DNA from: Vibrio maritimus
GTDB lineage: Bacteria; Pseudomonadota; Gammaproteobacteria; Enterobacterales; Vibrionaceae
Length of the DNA stretch: 64,000 nucleotides
Direction: 5' to 3'
Assembly: GCF_021441885.1 (NCBI RefSeq)
Contig: NZ_CP090439.1
Location: 372,001-436,000, forward strand
Shown here: piece by piece, positions 34,359 to 43,232 of the stretch
Numbering within the stretch: the stretch's first letter is position 1
How the letters are laid out: every line of letters begins with the position of its first letter
Position numbers and translations under genes: made by a program
Notes under the pieces: generated by a model
What the model was told of the DNA's origin: nothing
What the model saw: the letters and a program-made list of their open reading frames with translations, nothing else
The model's database searches: none

Positions 34359-34835
34359 GTGAAACGAGTAATTCTACTATTTACCCACCTCGGAGCCCTC
34401 TTCTTTGGGTTCATGCTCGGCATCTATGTATTGCCGATCTTAACTCAGCCAGAATCGCCATCAGAAGAGATGGTTCGTTCGCAATCTAACGCCATCCTCT
34501 ATCAGGGAGAGTTTGATAAAAACCGCCAAGACAGCGATTTTCTTCATTGGGGGGAAGGAACCATCAGCTTCTCAGCGGACAGTGCTATTTTTGTTGGGGA
34601 ACTGGCACCGGGACCAGACTACAAGCTGTACCTATCGCCGACCTACGTCGAGACTGAAGCTGACTTTATGGCGGCCAAAGCATCCATGTTGCAAGTGGGA
34701 GATGTGAAAACATTTGATCGCTTCTTGATTCCACTTCCAGAGCAAACGGATTTGAGTCAGTATCAGGCCGCGATTATTTGGTGTGAGAGTTTTGGGGAGT
34801 TTATTACTTCAGCCAAACTAGCAGGAATGCCCTAA
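34359..34835 (+). CDS. DM13-domain protein, membrane-anchored
   Basis: A 158-residue protein with one N-terminal membrane helix (ILLFTHLGALFFGFMLGIYV, residues 4-23) and a DM13 domain from about residue 50 with GPDYKLYLSP and the closing CESFGEFITSAKL. DM13 domains have a conserved cysteine thought to take part in redox chemistry, here Cys144. AAAGGAG five bases before the GTG at 34359 fixes this as a GTG start, two codons after another GTG. Periplasmic orientation is likely. No redox partner adjoins. Confidence 0.8.
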   Translation: MKRVILLFTHLGALFFGFMLGIYVLPILTQPESPSEEMVRSQSNAILYQGEFDKNRQDSDFLHWGEGTISFSADSAIFVGELAPGPDYKLYLSPTYVETEADFMAAKASMLQVGDVKTFDRFLIPLPEQTDLSQYQAAIIWCESFGEFITSAKLAGMP

Positions 34836-34847
34836 TAACAAATACTT

Positions 34848-34875
34848 AGTTGGAACTGTGAACACAGTTCCAACT
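34848..34875. promoter_or_regulatory. Perfect 13-bp hairpin after the DM13 gene
   Basis: AGTTGGAACTGTG and CACAGTTCCAACT flank AA. The stem is strong but no T-tract follows, so it is not a normal terminator; RNA stabilisation, or an operator, are alternatives. From here to 34983 there is no open frame. Confidence 0.5.
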
Positions 34876-34983
34876 CACCATAGCACTAACATTGCGCTCA
34901 CCTCACCCTGACAAAGAATAATGCAAGTCGATGCACTATGGCGATGCCTTAAGCACCTAGTGCATGTGTTATGCGTGTAACTC

Positions 34984-35018
34984 GAGGCAATACCCCCTTT
35001 TGTATTGCCTCTTTTTTT
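34984..35018. terminator. Terminator between the DM13 and small exported-protein genes
   Basis: GAGGCAATAC and GTATTGCCTC form a 10-bp stem, then seven T residues on the plus strand. A second hairpin (ATGCACTA with TAGTGCAT) precedes it near 34932-34965, so a small RNA ending here is possible. Confidence 0.82.
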
Positions 35019-35025
35019 ATCTCTG

Positions 35026-35424
35026 TTAGAACTTCCAAGATACACCTAAGTCCACACCAACTCCGACATCGGCACCATCGTTAAACTTCACCTCAGGTGT
35101 TGCAAACAGATCCACATCTAAGTTTTTCACTGGCTCCCAACGAAGACCGACAGGCGCGTGAATATCAACACGTTCGCTGTTCCAGTTATAACCGACACCA
35201 CCCTCGACAAACCAGCTGATATTGTGTTCAGCCGAAATCGGTTTTTCTAAGAAAGCAAAACCACCATTCACATAGTTGTCTTTAACACCAACAATCACCT
35301 TATCGAACTGGAAGGTCACACCGCGTTTGGTATCCGCACCTAACTCAAATGCTTGTGCTGTCGTTGTCAATGCCAAAATACCAGTAGTTGCTAGTGCTAG
35401 TTTTGTGATGAATGTTTTTTTCAA
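35026..35424 (-). CDS. Small exported beta-strand-rich protein
   Basis: The 132-residue precursor has a good signal peptide (MKKTFITKLALATTGILALT then TAQA) if translation starts at the TTG at 35424, which has GAGG eight bases before it. The mature part alternates in beta strands with GGVGYNW and ends DLGVSWKF, so it may be a small barrel of about eight strands. A longer frame uses another TTG with no ribosome site. I do not recognise the family. Confidence 0.65.
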   Translation of the reverse strand: MKKTFITKLALATTGILALTTTAQAFELGADTKRGVTFQFDKVIVGVKDNYVNGGFAFLEKPISAEHNISWFVEGGVGYNWNSERVDIHAPVGLRWEPVKNLDVDLFATPEVKFNDGADVGVGVDLGVSWKF

Positions 35425-35739
35425 AGTCGTTGCCTCAATCAAGCCATCCCAAGCGGTTCAATCCTCAATAATGGGAGTCGGACACAATGCGATTCCTGCT
35501 GGGCATTTTGTTGATTACCCGTCATTAGCAGCTTCTCATTTGTGTGTTCGACCAAGTGATGCTGCGTATTTTAGAGCTGAATGATTTTTGTACTTACCAT
35601 TTCGTGCCACGATGATGAAAAGCATTCGACGTCTACTAGGAAACATAAATATGATTAATGGTACAAACCTATACAACTACCTATATCTAAAATGACTTGG
35701 TGGTTAATCTAGTTAGCAAGCCACAAAGAAGAGAAAACG

Positions 35740-36018
35740 ATGACGACACTTAACCCTTATGAGCAATCAAATCAAGATAATGCTCACGCATCTCCAATCT
35801 GGATCGGAACACAGATGCGCAATGTAAGACAGGGAGTCGCCGCCGCCAATGAACTGGAGTTAGAACATATACAACGTGCTTATCAAAGCTGGGAAAACCT
35901 TGTCGCTTATGGCATGGCGCCGTCAATGATTTGCCATCTCGCTGATATCACACCCGCAGATCTGATTCATATTCGCTATCTCGCCACACGAGAGACAACG
36001 ACAGAAATTCAGAGCTAG
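35740..36018 (+). CDS. Hypothetical protein, 92 residues
   Basis: The protein is soluble and helical, with no signal peptide, and reads MTTLNPYEQSNQDNAHASP at the start and ENLVAYGMAPSMICHLADIT in the middle. AGAGAA before the ATG is a weak ribosome site, but a strong terminator 11 bases after the stop supports a real gene. I do not recognise it. The flanking stretch 35425-35739 has no other gene. Confidence 0.6.
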   Translation: MTTLNPYEQSNQDNAHASPIWIGTQMRNVRQGVAAANELELEHIQRAYQSWENLVAYGMAPSMICHLADITPADLIHIRYLATRETTTEIQS

Positions 36019-36028
36019 CAGATAAAGA

Positions 36029-36056
36029 AAACCCAACGCAGAAGCGTTGGGTTTGT
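36029..36056 (+). terminator. Terminator after the 92-residue gene
   Basis: AAACCCAACGC and GCGTTGGGTTT form an 11-bp stem around AGAA. The T-tract is weak (GTTGTT), so activity on the minus strand is also possible. Confidence 0.75.
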
Positions 36057-36090
36057 TGTTTTCAAGGATAAGGTTCGAAATACGAGTTAG

Positions 36091-37065
36091 TTACTTCAAC
36101 AAACCCACCTCTTTGTAGTACTTCTCAGCCCCTGGATGAAGAGGCGCAGAAAGGCCATCTTTGATCATCTCTTCTTTCTTCAGGTTCGCGAAAGCTGGGT
36201 GAAGTCGTTTAAAGTCATCGAAGTTTTCAAATACTGATTTAACTATGTTGTAAACCACATCCTCTGGCACGGCAGTAGATGAAACAAACGTCGCACCAAC
36301 ACCAAAGGTCATAGCGTCTGCTTCGTTACCTTTATACATGCCACCTGGCACCGTTGCTACGCGATAGAAGCTATTATCTGCCACCAGCTTATCAACCACT
36401 GGACCAGCGACCGTCACAATCTTGCTATCGCACGATGTGGTCGCTTCTTTGATTGCGCCGCTTGGGTGTCCTACGGTGTAGATCATGGCGTCGATCTTGT
36501 TATCACAAAGTGCTTTCGACTGTTCTGAAGCCTTGAGCTCTGATGTCAATTTAAAGACATCCATACCCCAGCCATAGCCATCCATCAGAACTTCCATGGT
36601 ACCGCGCTGACCTGAGCCCGGGTTACCAATGTTTACTCGCTTACCTTTTAGATCCTCAAATGTCTCAATACCTGAATCGGCGCGGGCCACAACCGTGAAC
36701 GGTTCTGGGTGAATAGAAAATACAGCGCGCAAGTCCTTGTATGCACCAGCATCTTCAAACTTACTTGTGCCATTGTAGGCGTGGTATTGCCAATCGGATT
36801 GAGCGATACCCAGATCCAACTCGCCTGCTCGAATCGTGTTGATGTTGTAAATTGAGCCACCCGTACTTTCTACCGAACAGCGAATCGAATGGTCAGCGCG
36901 GTTCTTATTTACTAGGCGACAAATCGCACCTCCAGTAGGATAATACACGCCCGTTACGCCACCAGTACCTATTGTCACAAATCGGTCTTGAGCTTGTGCG
37001 AGGGTCGCTCCGCCCATTGCCATACATACAGCGGACACGGTTAACATGGTCTTCAATTTGGTCAT
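36091..37065 (-). CDS. TAXI-family TRAP-transporter solute-binding protein
   Basis: A 324-residue precursor with a signal peptide (about 1-25, ending AQA) and the TAXI signature GTGGVTGVYYPTGGAICRLV near residues 33-52. TAXI proteins bind dicarboxylates, glutamate-like or other carboxylates in the periplasm and pass them to a TRAP permease. None of the permease genes is adjacent: the gene is followed only by a hypothetical gene and a terminator. It lies 43 bases after the BKACE gene, so it belongs to the same transcript as the BKACE and aminotransferase genes. Confidence 0.92.
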   Translation of the reverse strand: MTKLKTMLTVSAVCMAMGGATLAQAQDRFVTIGTGGVTGVYYPTGGAICRLVNKNRADHSIRCSVESTGGSIYNINTIRAGELDLGIAQSDWQYHAYNGTSKFEDAGAYKDLRAVFSIHPEPFTVVARADSGIETFEDLKGKRVNIGNPGSGQRGTMEVLMDGYGWGMDVFKLTSELKASEQSKALCDNKIDAMIYTVGHPSGAIKEATTSCDSKIVTVAGPVVDKLVADNSFYRVATVPGGMYKGNEADAMTFGVGATFVSSTAVPEDVVYNIVKSVFENFDDFKRLHPAFANLKKEEMIKDGLSAPLHPGAEKYYKEVGLLK

Positions 37066-37108
37066 AAGTATTCCTTTTCCTGTCGTAGGGGTCCTAACCG
37101 GTGACTCC

Positions 37109-37951
37109 TTAACTACCGGTCGAAGTGAGATGGTATTTCAACCTTTCGGCGGTCATTCGTTCAATGTTGAGCGCACTTGCTGTCTCTACCAACTGAGAGA
37201 CCAAAGTAGCGTTGTTCGGGGCGATAGCACCTTGATTGTCATAATGATTATTTTCAAACCCAACACGAACATCAGCCCCCATAAGCATAGCAGCGGTTAA
37301 ACACTTGTGTTCAAATTGACCAAATGCACACACTGCCCAACGGTGATCGAGCTCAAATAATTGCGATCCAAGTATGGTGATAAGATCGCTCGGATAAGCT
37401 ACCTGCCCATCACTATATCGCCCTAGTACCAACAGCAAGTGGTGATGATAGTTAGGCAACACACCTTGAGATAACCACTGTAAGTAACGCCGTAAATCAT
37501 GATTATCGTAGAGTATGTATTGAGATAAGATCCCCTGCTCAGCCACCCAGTGAAAAAAAAGACTCGCTGAAGCAGTGTCACTCTCGTCAGGAATGAGTTC
37601 TCTCAATGCAAAAGAGGCCGCTTCTGGCTTTACCGCTCTTATCAGCGCTTGCTGCTGCGCAGGACTGTATTGACCGACAGCCTCCGTGGTAAGTTGCACC
37701 AGAATACTGTCGCCAACCTTGTCTTTTAGCGCTTCATAAAGTGGGAGGTTGTCTTCTATCTCAAGCGAATGCTGGCCAGTTCGCTTACGAGCATGAAGAT
37801 GCACCATGGCCGCACCCGCATCTCGACAGGCGATTACCTCATCTATTATTGATTGCTGCGCTATCGGTATATTAGGGTGGTCCTCTTGAGTCTTACGAGC
37901 GCCATTGGGAGCGACAATGATGGCCGTTTGGGACGGCTGATACAGTGACAT
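37109..37951 (-). CDS. BKACE-family beta-keto acid cleavage enzyme
   Basis: The 280-residue protein has the BKACE layout, a TIM barrel with a zinc-binding VHLHAR motif near residue 50, and the closing GFENN motif near 230. BKACE enzymes cleave a beta-keto acid with acetyl-CoA to form an acetoacetate-type product and a CoA ester; 3-keto-5-aminohexanoate in lysine fermentation is the best known substrate. GGGAG eight bases before the ATG at 37951 sets the start. It lies 2 bases after the aminotransferase stop, so they are co-translated. The substrate is unknown here. Confidence 0.85.
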   Translation of the reverse strand: MSLYQPSQTAIIVAPNGARKTQEDHPNIPIAQQSIIDEVIACRDAGAAMVHLHARKRTGQHSLEIEDNLPLYEALKDKVGDSILVQLTTEAVGQYSPAQQQALIRAVKPEAASFALRELIPDESDTASASLFFHWVAEQGILSQYILYDNHDLRRYLQWLSQGVLPNYHHHLLLVLGRYSDGQVAYPSDLITILGSQLFELDHRWAVCAFGQFEHKCLTAAMLMGADVRVGFENNHYDNQGAIAPNNATLVSQLVETASALNIERMTAERLKYHLTSTGS

Positions 37952-37953
37952 AT

Positions 37954-39288
37954 TTAGCGCTCCCATTTATTAGCAGCAAGACTGAGCGACACACTGAGCT
38001 TTGAAACTAACTCATCCAGCTCTGACGCTGAAATGATGAAAGGCGGTGCGATCAAGACATGGTGCCCGAGCCTACCATCTATCGTTCCAGACATGGGATA
38101 GCACATGAGACCATTGTCCATCGCTATCGACTTCACCCATTTATGTGCGTGTGTTTCTATGGCTAACGGCGCTTTGGTTTCTCTATCTGCTACTAGCTCT
38201 ATACCGACAAATAGCCCCCTCCCTCGAATATCACCGACGAATGGCAGTTCGCCAATGGTATCTTGGAGCCTCGACTGTAGCCCTTGCCCCTTATGTAAGA
38301 CCTGTGTAATCAAACTATCATCAACAATAGTGTCTATGGTTGCTAACGCTGATGCGCATGCCATTGGGTGGCCCATAAATGTATGACCATGTTGAAAAAA
38401 GCCTGAGCCATTGGCGATTTGATTGTAGATTTTCTCATGAGCCAACACTGCTCCAATGGATTGATACCCCGCGCCTAATCCCTTCGCGACGGTAACAAGA
38501 TCAGGCACCACAGCGTCTTGCTCGAAAGCAAAAAATGACCCTGTTCGTCCGATACCGCACATCACCTCATCAAGAATAAGCAGTACATCATATCGGTCAC
38601 ATATCTCTCGAATGCGCTGTAAATAACCCGCTGTTGCTGGCACCGCACCTGCGGTTGCCCCAACGACAGGCTCAGCGACGAATGCCATTACATTCTCAGC
38701 GCCTAGGGTCAGGATTTTACTCTCAAGCTCATTCGCCACCCTCAGGCTATATTCCACCTCGGTTTCCGAATCCAGTTTGTCACGATAGGCATAGCAGGGG
38801 GCGATATGATGACTAGTCGAGAGCAAAGGCCTAAAGGGCTCCCGACGCCACTCATTACCTCCAACAGCGAGCGCTCCCAGAGTATTCCCGTGATAACTTT
38901 GCCGACGAGCAATAAACTGAGTCTTTTGTGTTTTGCCTTGTTCGACAAAATACTGACGTGCCATTTTCAGAGCGGCCTCTACAGCCTCCGAGCCACCACT
39001 CACAAAATACACATGCTTAAGCGAGTTAGGCGCGAGCTCTACTAAGCGGTCCGCTAAGCGTTCACTACTCTCGGTGGTAAAAAATCCGGTGTGGGCATAG
39101 GGGATGCTCTCGAGCTGATCTCGAATCGCCTGCTTAACTCTGGGGTGACTGTGCCCCAAATTAGACACCGCAGCTCCACCACAACCGTCTAAATATGCCT
39201 TGCCCTTGGTATCAAAAAGATAGACTCCGTTACCATGACTCACGGTCGGCAACTGCCCTCGGCAACTACGATGAAATACACTACTCAT
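37954..39288 (-). CDS. Class III aminotransferase (PLP, omega-type)
   Basis: The 444-residue protein has the aspartate-aminotransferase fold with the PLP lysine in LVTVAKGLGAGYQS (near residue 275), the aspartate in ILDEVMCGIGRTG before it, and GSEAVEAALKMAR near the start. Class III enzymes remove a terminal amino group from amino acids such as beta-alanine, ornithine or taurine. Linked to a BKACE enzyme it could make the beta-keto acid that BKACE then cleaves. It is the first gene of a three-gene transcript. The amino donor cannot be read. Confidence 0.9.
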   Translation of the reverse strand: MSSVFHRSCRGQLPTVSHGNGVYLFDTKGKAYLDGCGGAAVSNLGHSHPRVKQAIRDQLESIPYAHTGFFTTESSERLADRLVELAPNSLKHVYFVSGGSEAVEAALKMARQYFVEQGKTQKTQFIARRQSYHGNTLGALAVGGNEWRREPFRPLLSTSHHIAPCYAYRDKLDSETEVEYSLRVANELESKILTLGAENVMAFVAEPVVGATAGAVPATAGYLQRIREICDRYDVLLILDEVMCGIGRTGSFFAFEQDAVVPDLVTVAKGLGAGYQSIGAVLAHEKIYNQIANGSGFFQHGHTFMGHPMACASALATIDTIVDDSLITQVLHKGQGLQSRLQDTIGELPFVGDIRGRGLFVGIELVADRETKAPLAIETHAHKWVKSIAMDNGLMCYPMSGTIDGRLGHHVLIAPPFIISASELDELVSKLSVSLSLAANKWER

Positions 39289-39409
39289 GGTTCCCCTCGG
39301 ATGTGGTGAGTTATTCGTTAATAGTTGTTTGCTTTAAGGGGTTTTACAAACTTAAACGCAAGAAATTGATGTGACGGGAATCTTGAAAATACAAATTAGG
39401 CACAGAATG

Positions 39410-39435
39410 AAAAAAGCCCCTTGAACACAAGGGGC
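39410..39435 (-). terminator. Terminator after the DUF2959 gene
   Basis: GCCCCTTG and CAAGGGGC form an 8-bp stem; the T-tract lies on the minus strand, so it ends the gene at 39479. Confidence 0.85.
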
Positions 39436-39478
39436 GATCGGTGAAGATTCGTTGTTGAACTCTCTGTTGTTTAACTCT

Positions 39479-40120
39479 CTATTGGTTATTAAGCTTACCA
39501 ATAAATTTATCCGACTCCTCTATCGCGGCGTTCATCTGGTTGATCGCGACTTGAATGTCGTTCTCCAAACTGATTAACTCGCCTTGCAATGAGCCAATTG
39601 CGCTCGCGTTGAGGTTGTGTTTCAGATAGAGGGTGTTGTCACGCAGTGTATTCAATACAGGTGTCATCTTCTGCTCTGCTCGCTTCATCGCCTTAAGCAT
39701 GGTTTGATAGGATGCTCGAGTATCCTTTAGCTTCTGCTCACTCGAACGACGCAGCTTGGCGCTGGTATATTGCTCAAGTTCAGTTTGCCACTCTTCAAAC
39801 AACGCTTCTGAGACATCCTCTACTGCCGAAATGCGTTCGCGCACCTCTTCCGCTGCCTTTTCGCTGTCTTCATACTTATCGTTGATGTCGTTGTAGACTT
39901 TTTCTAAATCACCACCATCAAAACCACTCAGTGCTGATACCGCTTCCAGAGCACTCGTAAACTCTTCTTGCGCTTCCTGCTGAGATTCTTTGGCGTCTTC
40001 AACTCGCGTCACCATAATGTCGCGTTTGTGGTAACCAACTTGCTCCATTGCAGAGTAATAAGTTGATTGGCAGCCTACTAAACCACCTACTGCCAAGGCT
40101 CCAATTAACATCCAACGCAT
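39479..40120 (-). CDS. DUF2959-family lipoprotein
   Basis: A 213-residue precursor with a lipobox GLVGC (lipid-modified Cys17) and a mature part that is almost wholly coiled-coil and acidic, the pattern of DUF2959 proteins. Function of the family is unknown. The mature sequence begins with Gln after Cys, so it should be sent to the outer membrane. It stands alone and ends at a good terminator. Confidence 0.85.
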   Translation of the reverse strand: MRWMLIGALAVGGLVGCQSTYYSAMEQVGYHKRDIMVTRVEDAKESQQEAQEEFTSALEAVSALSGFDGGDLEKVYNDINDKYEDSEKAAEEVRERISAVEDVSEALFEEWQTELEQYTSAKLRRSSEQKLKDTRASYQTMLKAMKRAEQKMTPVLNTLRDNTLYLKHNLNASAIGSLQGELISLENDIQVAINQMNAAIEESDKFIGKLNNQ

Positions 40121-40241
40121 TGTTTTTATTCCTTTTCGGTATGCTTGATAGGTTAACTATAAATGGGATGCCTTGAAGATACCAAGTTCAAAGCTTGAAC
40201 TTGGACCAGAAGGCTCAAAAAAGCGACAGCATCAAGTAGAG

Positions 40242-40955
40242 TTAGTGACGTTTGGCTACCAAGGTGAACTTGTACTCGCTCGACTTAAAGTAGTTGCGGC
40301 TATACTCAAATACCGTGTCATCTTGTAAGTGACTGCGAGTGCGTTTCTCTATGATAGGTTGAGCGGGGTCCATATCGAGTAGCTGTGCTATTTCATCAGG
40401 TGGTAGGATTGGGATAATTTCCTGCTCGCTACGATCAATGACCATCCCCTTCTGCTTCTCGATGTATTCATATTTCGATCCCTGCATCACTTGGTAAGTG
40501 AGATCAGGAAACATTGCGGTTGGCATCCAAGTTTCCTCTACTGTGATTGGAGTTTCATCAAGGTAACGGACACGTTTCACGTAGAAAATTCGCTCGCCTT
40601 GGTTGATCTCTAGATGCTCTGCCATCGTTAGAGAAGCGGACTGAATTTCAAAAGCAAGTACATCGCTGTGAGTGACGCCTTCAAGGTGAGCCCATTTCTC
40701 AGCAAAGCTGGTTTGGCGGTAGATATCGTAGTTAACTTTATTCTCTTTTACATAAGTACCACTGCCTTGCACGCTCTCAAGCTCCTCGTTTTCTATGAGT
40801 AATTTAAGTGCTTGCCTGACCGTCACACGACTCACAGAGAACTCTTCGCGTAGTTGAGCTTCTGTCGGAAGAGCATGACCAACGCGATACTCTCCAGTGC
40901 TGATTTTACTACGAATTTCATCAGCGATTTTACGATACATTGGCAATCTAGCCAT
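40242..40955 (-). CDS. mngR: GntR/HutC-type repressor of mannosyl-D-glycerate genes
   Basis: A 237-residue protein with an N-terminal GntR winged helix (about 5-75, with EEFSVSRVTVRQALKLL and VQGSGTYVKE) and a C-terminal UTRA effector domain (about 90-235). Stretches NYDIYRQTSF, EETWMPTAMFPDL and MVIDRSEQEIIPI align almost residue for residue with what I know of E. coli MngR. It should repress the PTS and mannosidase genes until a mannosyl-glycerate derivative binds. Repeated AATACAAAT motifs stand before it and at the mng promoters. Confidence 0.9.
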   Translation of the reverse strand: MARLPMYRKIADEIRSKISTGEYRVGHALPTEAQLREEFSVSRVTVRQALKLLIENEELESVQGSGTYVKENKVNYDIYRQTSFAEKWAHLEGVTHSDVLAFEIQSASLTMAEHLEINQGERIFYVKRVRYLDETPITVEETWMPTAMFPDLTYQVMQGSKYEYIEKQKGMVIDRSEQEIIPILPPDEIAQLLDMDPAQPIIEKRTRSHLQDDTVFEYSRNYFKSSEYKFTLVAKRH

Positions 40956-41043
40956 AGATACCTCAACACTTAGACCTATTGACTAACAAATAAGTGAGCG
41001 ATGTTAGTGAACTTGCCTTATAGACCAATTAGATAGGCTACAT

Positions 41044-41072
41044 AATACAAATTATAAAATTATAATACAAAT
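41044..41072. promoter_or_regulatory. Candidate MngR operator upstream of mngR
   Basis: AATACAAAT occurs at 41044-41052 and again at 41064-41072, a direct repeat 20 bases apart, about 90 bases before the mngR start. The same motif appears in reverse at the mng promoter 2 kb away. Confidence 0.5.
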
Positions 41073-41169
41073 GCAATCTGATAATCTTCTGCCCGCATTC
41101 AAATTTGTCAGCTAAAAGAGACTGACTCAAGTATTGACGAGCACCTCGATGGTGACTTTCCACCAAACA

Positions 41170-41203
41170 ATACAAATCAGGCCCTAGGGAAACCTAGAGC
41201 CTG
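41170..41203 (-). terminator. Probable terminator after the PTS EIIBC gene
   Basis: On the minus strand CAGGCTCTAGG and CCTAGGGCCTG form an 11-bp stem with one mismatch, then ATTTGTATTGTTT, a weak U-rich tail. Confidence 0.6.
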
Positions 41204-41228
41204 AAAAAGGGAGCAAAATGCTTGCCCA

Positions 41229-42845
41229 CTATGCTGTTTCGACTACCGCTTTTTTACTTGGGCCAAAAGCTTTCAGGGCAATCGTCAATGCGATAGAAAC
41301 CGCGATACCAATTAAGAAATAAAGTAGCCAAGCCGTTGGGTCGCCGATAACCGGTAGCATGAATACCGCACCACCTGCGATAGTACCGATAGTAATCTTC
41401 GACGAGAGAATAAGTCCCGCAGCAACACCACCGCCAATCATATGTGCTGGAATGATACGCATTGGATCTTTTACAGCGTAAGGGATTGCACCTTCAGTGA
41501 TTCCACAGAAGCCCAAGATAGCTGTAGACGGCCCTGCCAGTCTGTCCTCTTTGTCGAAGTAGCGCTTAAATAATACTGACATGATGCCAAGAGACATACC
41601 AGGGATACATTTTGCAGCCGTAAACGCCGCATAGAAAATCGAAGCATCGCCAGCGAAGTCACCACTGGTACCGACACCGATACAGAACATATAAGCCGCT
41701 TTGTTTACCGGACCACCCATATCAAAGCACGCCATCGCACCAAGGATGAAACCGAGGATCAATAGGTTGTTTGTACCCATCGACGTCAGCCATTCAACAA
41801 GGCCAGAGTTTAACTGAGCAAAGAACTTACCTGGGCCAACGTACATAAACAGCAGCGTACAAATACCGGCCAGTAGCGGAGTAATAATGATCATCTTAAC
41901 GGACTCAAGCACCGCCGGTACTTTTATCTGACGAATCAACATCACAAACAGCGCCGCCGCCGCACCTGCGACTAAGCCACCTAGGAAGCCGCCCGTCATG
42001 ATGGAGATCTTACCGAATCCACCACCCATGGCGACATAGCCGCCAACAAATCCCGGAGCTAAACCTGGTTTACCAACCATGCCATAGGCGGTAAAGGCAG
42101 CGAGAACACAAACCAATAGCGGGTTGAATGCTTTCAGTGTGCTGTAATATAGGAAGTGGACAATGCCTTGCAATGAAGACTCAAACTGAGCTTTCGCTTC
42201 AGGCTGGGCTATTGCTGCATATACCTCGTTCTTAATCGCACTGATATCACTGCTAGCAAGCCCTTCGGCCGCGCTTACGATCCCAAGATCAGCATAGGTT
42301 TTACCGGTATATTCAATCAGGATAGCTTCATCATAAAGGTGGGTATAATCGTAGCCAAAGAATAGGTTCAACAAACCTACACAAAGACCGCCAATTATGA
42401 CAAGAGGAATAATGTGAGAAACACCTGAAAGTGCACCTTTATACCAATCTTTTAGGAACTTAACGACGATGTTGTCATTACTTTGCTCTTCTGGCTCTGA
42501 GAAAGAGGCAACATTGGCTTTGGGAGCGGCGCCGCCCGCTTTCACTTTTTGCTCTAGAGCATCAAGCATCTCATCCGCTTTTTTTATGCCATCTTTCACT
42601 TTGCCTTGAACAGACGGAAGCCCTTCGAAGCGCTCTACTTCGGCAACGCCCACATCTGTGGCGAAAATGATGCCGTCCGCTTCAGCCACATCTTGCTCGG
42701 TAATGCGACCATCAAGGCCGTTAGCACCTTGCTTCTCGACCTTAATCTGCCACCCTCGGGCAGCGGCTTTATTCTCTAGATTCTTTGCTGCCATGTAGGT
42801 GTGAGCTACACCGGCAGTACATGCTGTAATCGCTAAGATTTTCAT
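41229..42845 (-). CDS. PTS fructose-type EIIBC component for mannosyl-D-glycerate
   Basis: The 538-residue protein has an N-terminal EIIB domain (residues 1-100) with the phosphorylated Cys9 in ITACTAGVAHTYMAA, a short linker, and an EIIC domain (about 130-530) with eight to ten membrane helices and GGPVNKAAY. It should take up mannosyl-D-glycerate and phosphorylate it. In E. coli MngA these parts and EIIA are one chain; here EIIA is separate and encoded divergently. It starts 388 bases from the EIIA gene. The substrate is inferred from MngR and MngB next to it. Confidence 0.88.
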   Translation of the reverse strand: MKILAITACTAGVAHTYMAAKNLENKAAARGWQIKVEKQGANGLDGRITEQDVAEADGIIFATDVGVAEVERFEGLPSVQGKVKDGIKKADEMLDALEQKVKAGGAAPKANVASFSEPEEQSNDNIVVKFLKDWYKGALSGVSHIIPLVIIGGLCVGLLNLFFGYDYTHLYDEAILIEYTGKTYADLGIVSAAEGLASSDISAIKNEVYAAIAQPEAKAQFESSLQGIVHFLYYSTLKAFNPLLVCVLAAFTAYGMVGKPGLAPGFVGGYVAMGGGFGKISIMTGGFLGGLVAGAAAALFVMLIRQIKVPAVLESVKMIIITPLLAGICTLLFMYVGPGKFFAQLNSGLVEWLTSMGTNNLLILGFILGAMACFDMGGPVNKAAYMFCIGVGTSGDFAGDASIFYAAFTAAKCIPGMSLGIMSVLFKRYFDKEDRLAGPSTAILGFCGITEGAIPYAVKDPMRIIPAHMIGGGVAAGLILSSKITIGTIAGGAVFMLPVIGDPTAWLLYFLIGIAVSIALTIALKAFGPSKKAVVETA

Positions 42846-42953
42846 CTTTAGTCCCTTTCTTCACGCTTCTACAATTATTGAAGCAATATTGGATTTGCTC
42901 AATGCGTCAATTATTGCCTAGCTTTGGATTCTCATCTGTGACCCTCTTCACAT

Positions 42954-43187
42954 ATGTATTAAATAGGTATCCTTGTTGTATTGTTTAGAGGTATATTTGT
43001 CTGAATACAGCCAAGAAAGGCATTATGAAAACAACAACTTGAGCCAATAAAAATCAACTACTTAAAGTAACAAAACAATTAGTTACGTTACAGAATCTAT
43101 ACTTCCTCTCTAGCCAAATGCGGTTTTTGCATTTAATGAGACATTGATCACCCTTTATTTGTATTGTAGTGGTATTATTGTTGTATT
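42954..43187. promoter_or_regulatory. Divergent promoter region of the mng genes with repeated TTGTATT motifs
   Basis: The 387-base gap between the EIIBC and EIIA genes has TTGTATT at 42976-42982, ATTTGTATT at 43157-43165 and TTGTATT at 43181-43187, the reverse of the AATACAAAT repeats before mngR. They are candidate MngR operators. No gene is seen in the gap. Confidence 0.5.
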
Positions 43188-43232
43188 AGCCAATCAGACA
43201 TAACCCAGGCATTGGATTACGGAAGCAAGATT

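Noticed and set aside
41169..41177. A third AATACAAAT copy as an MngR operator.
   Set aside because: It coincides with the U-rich tail of the terminator after the EIIBC gene, so it has another explanation.
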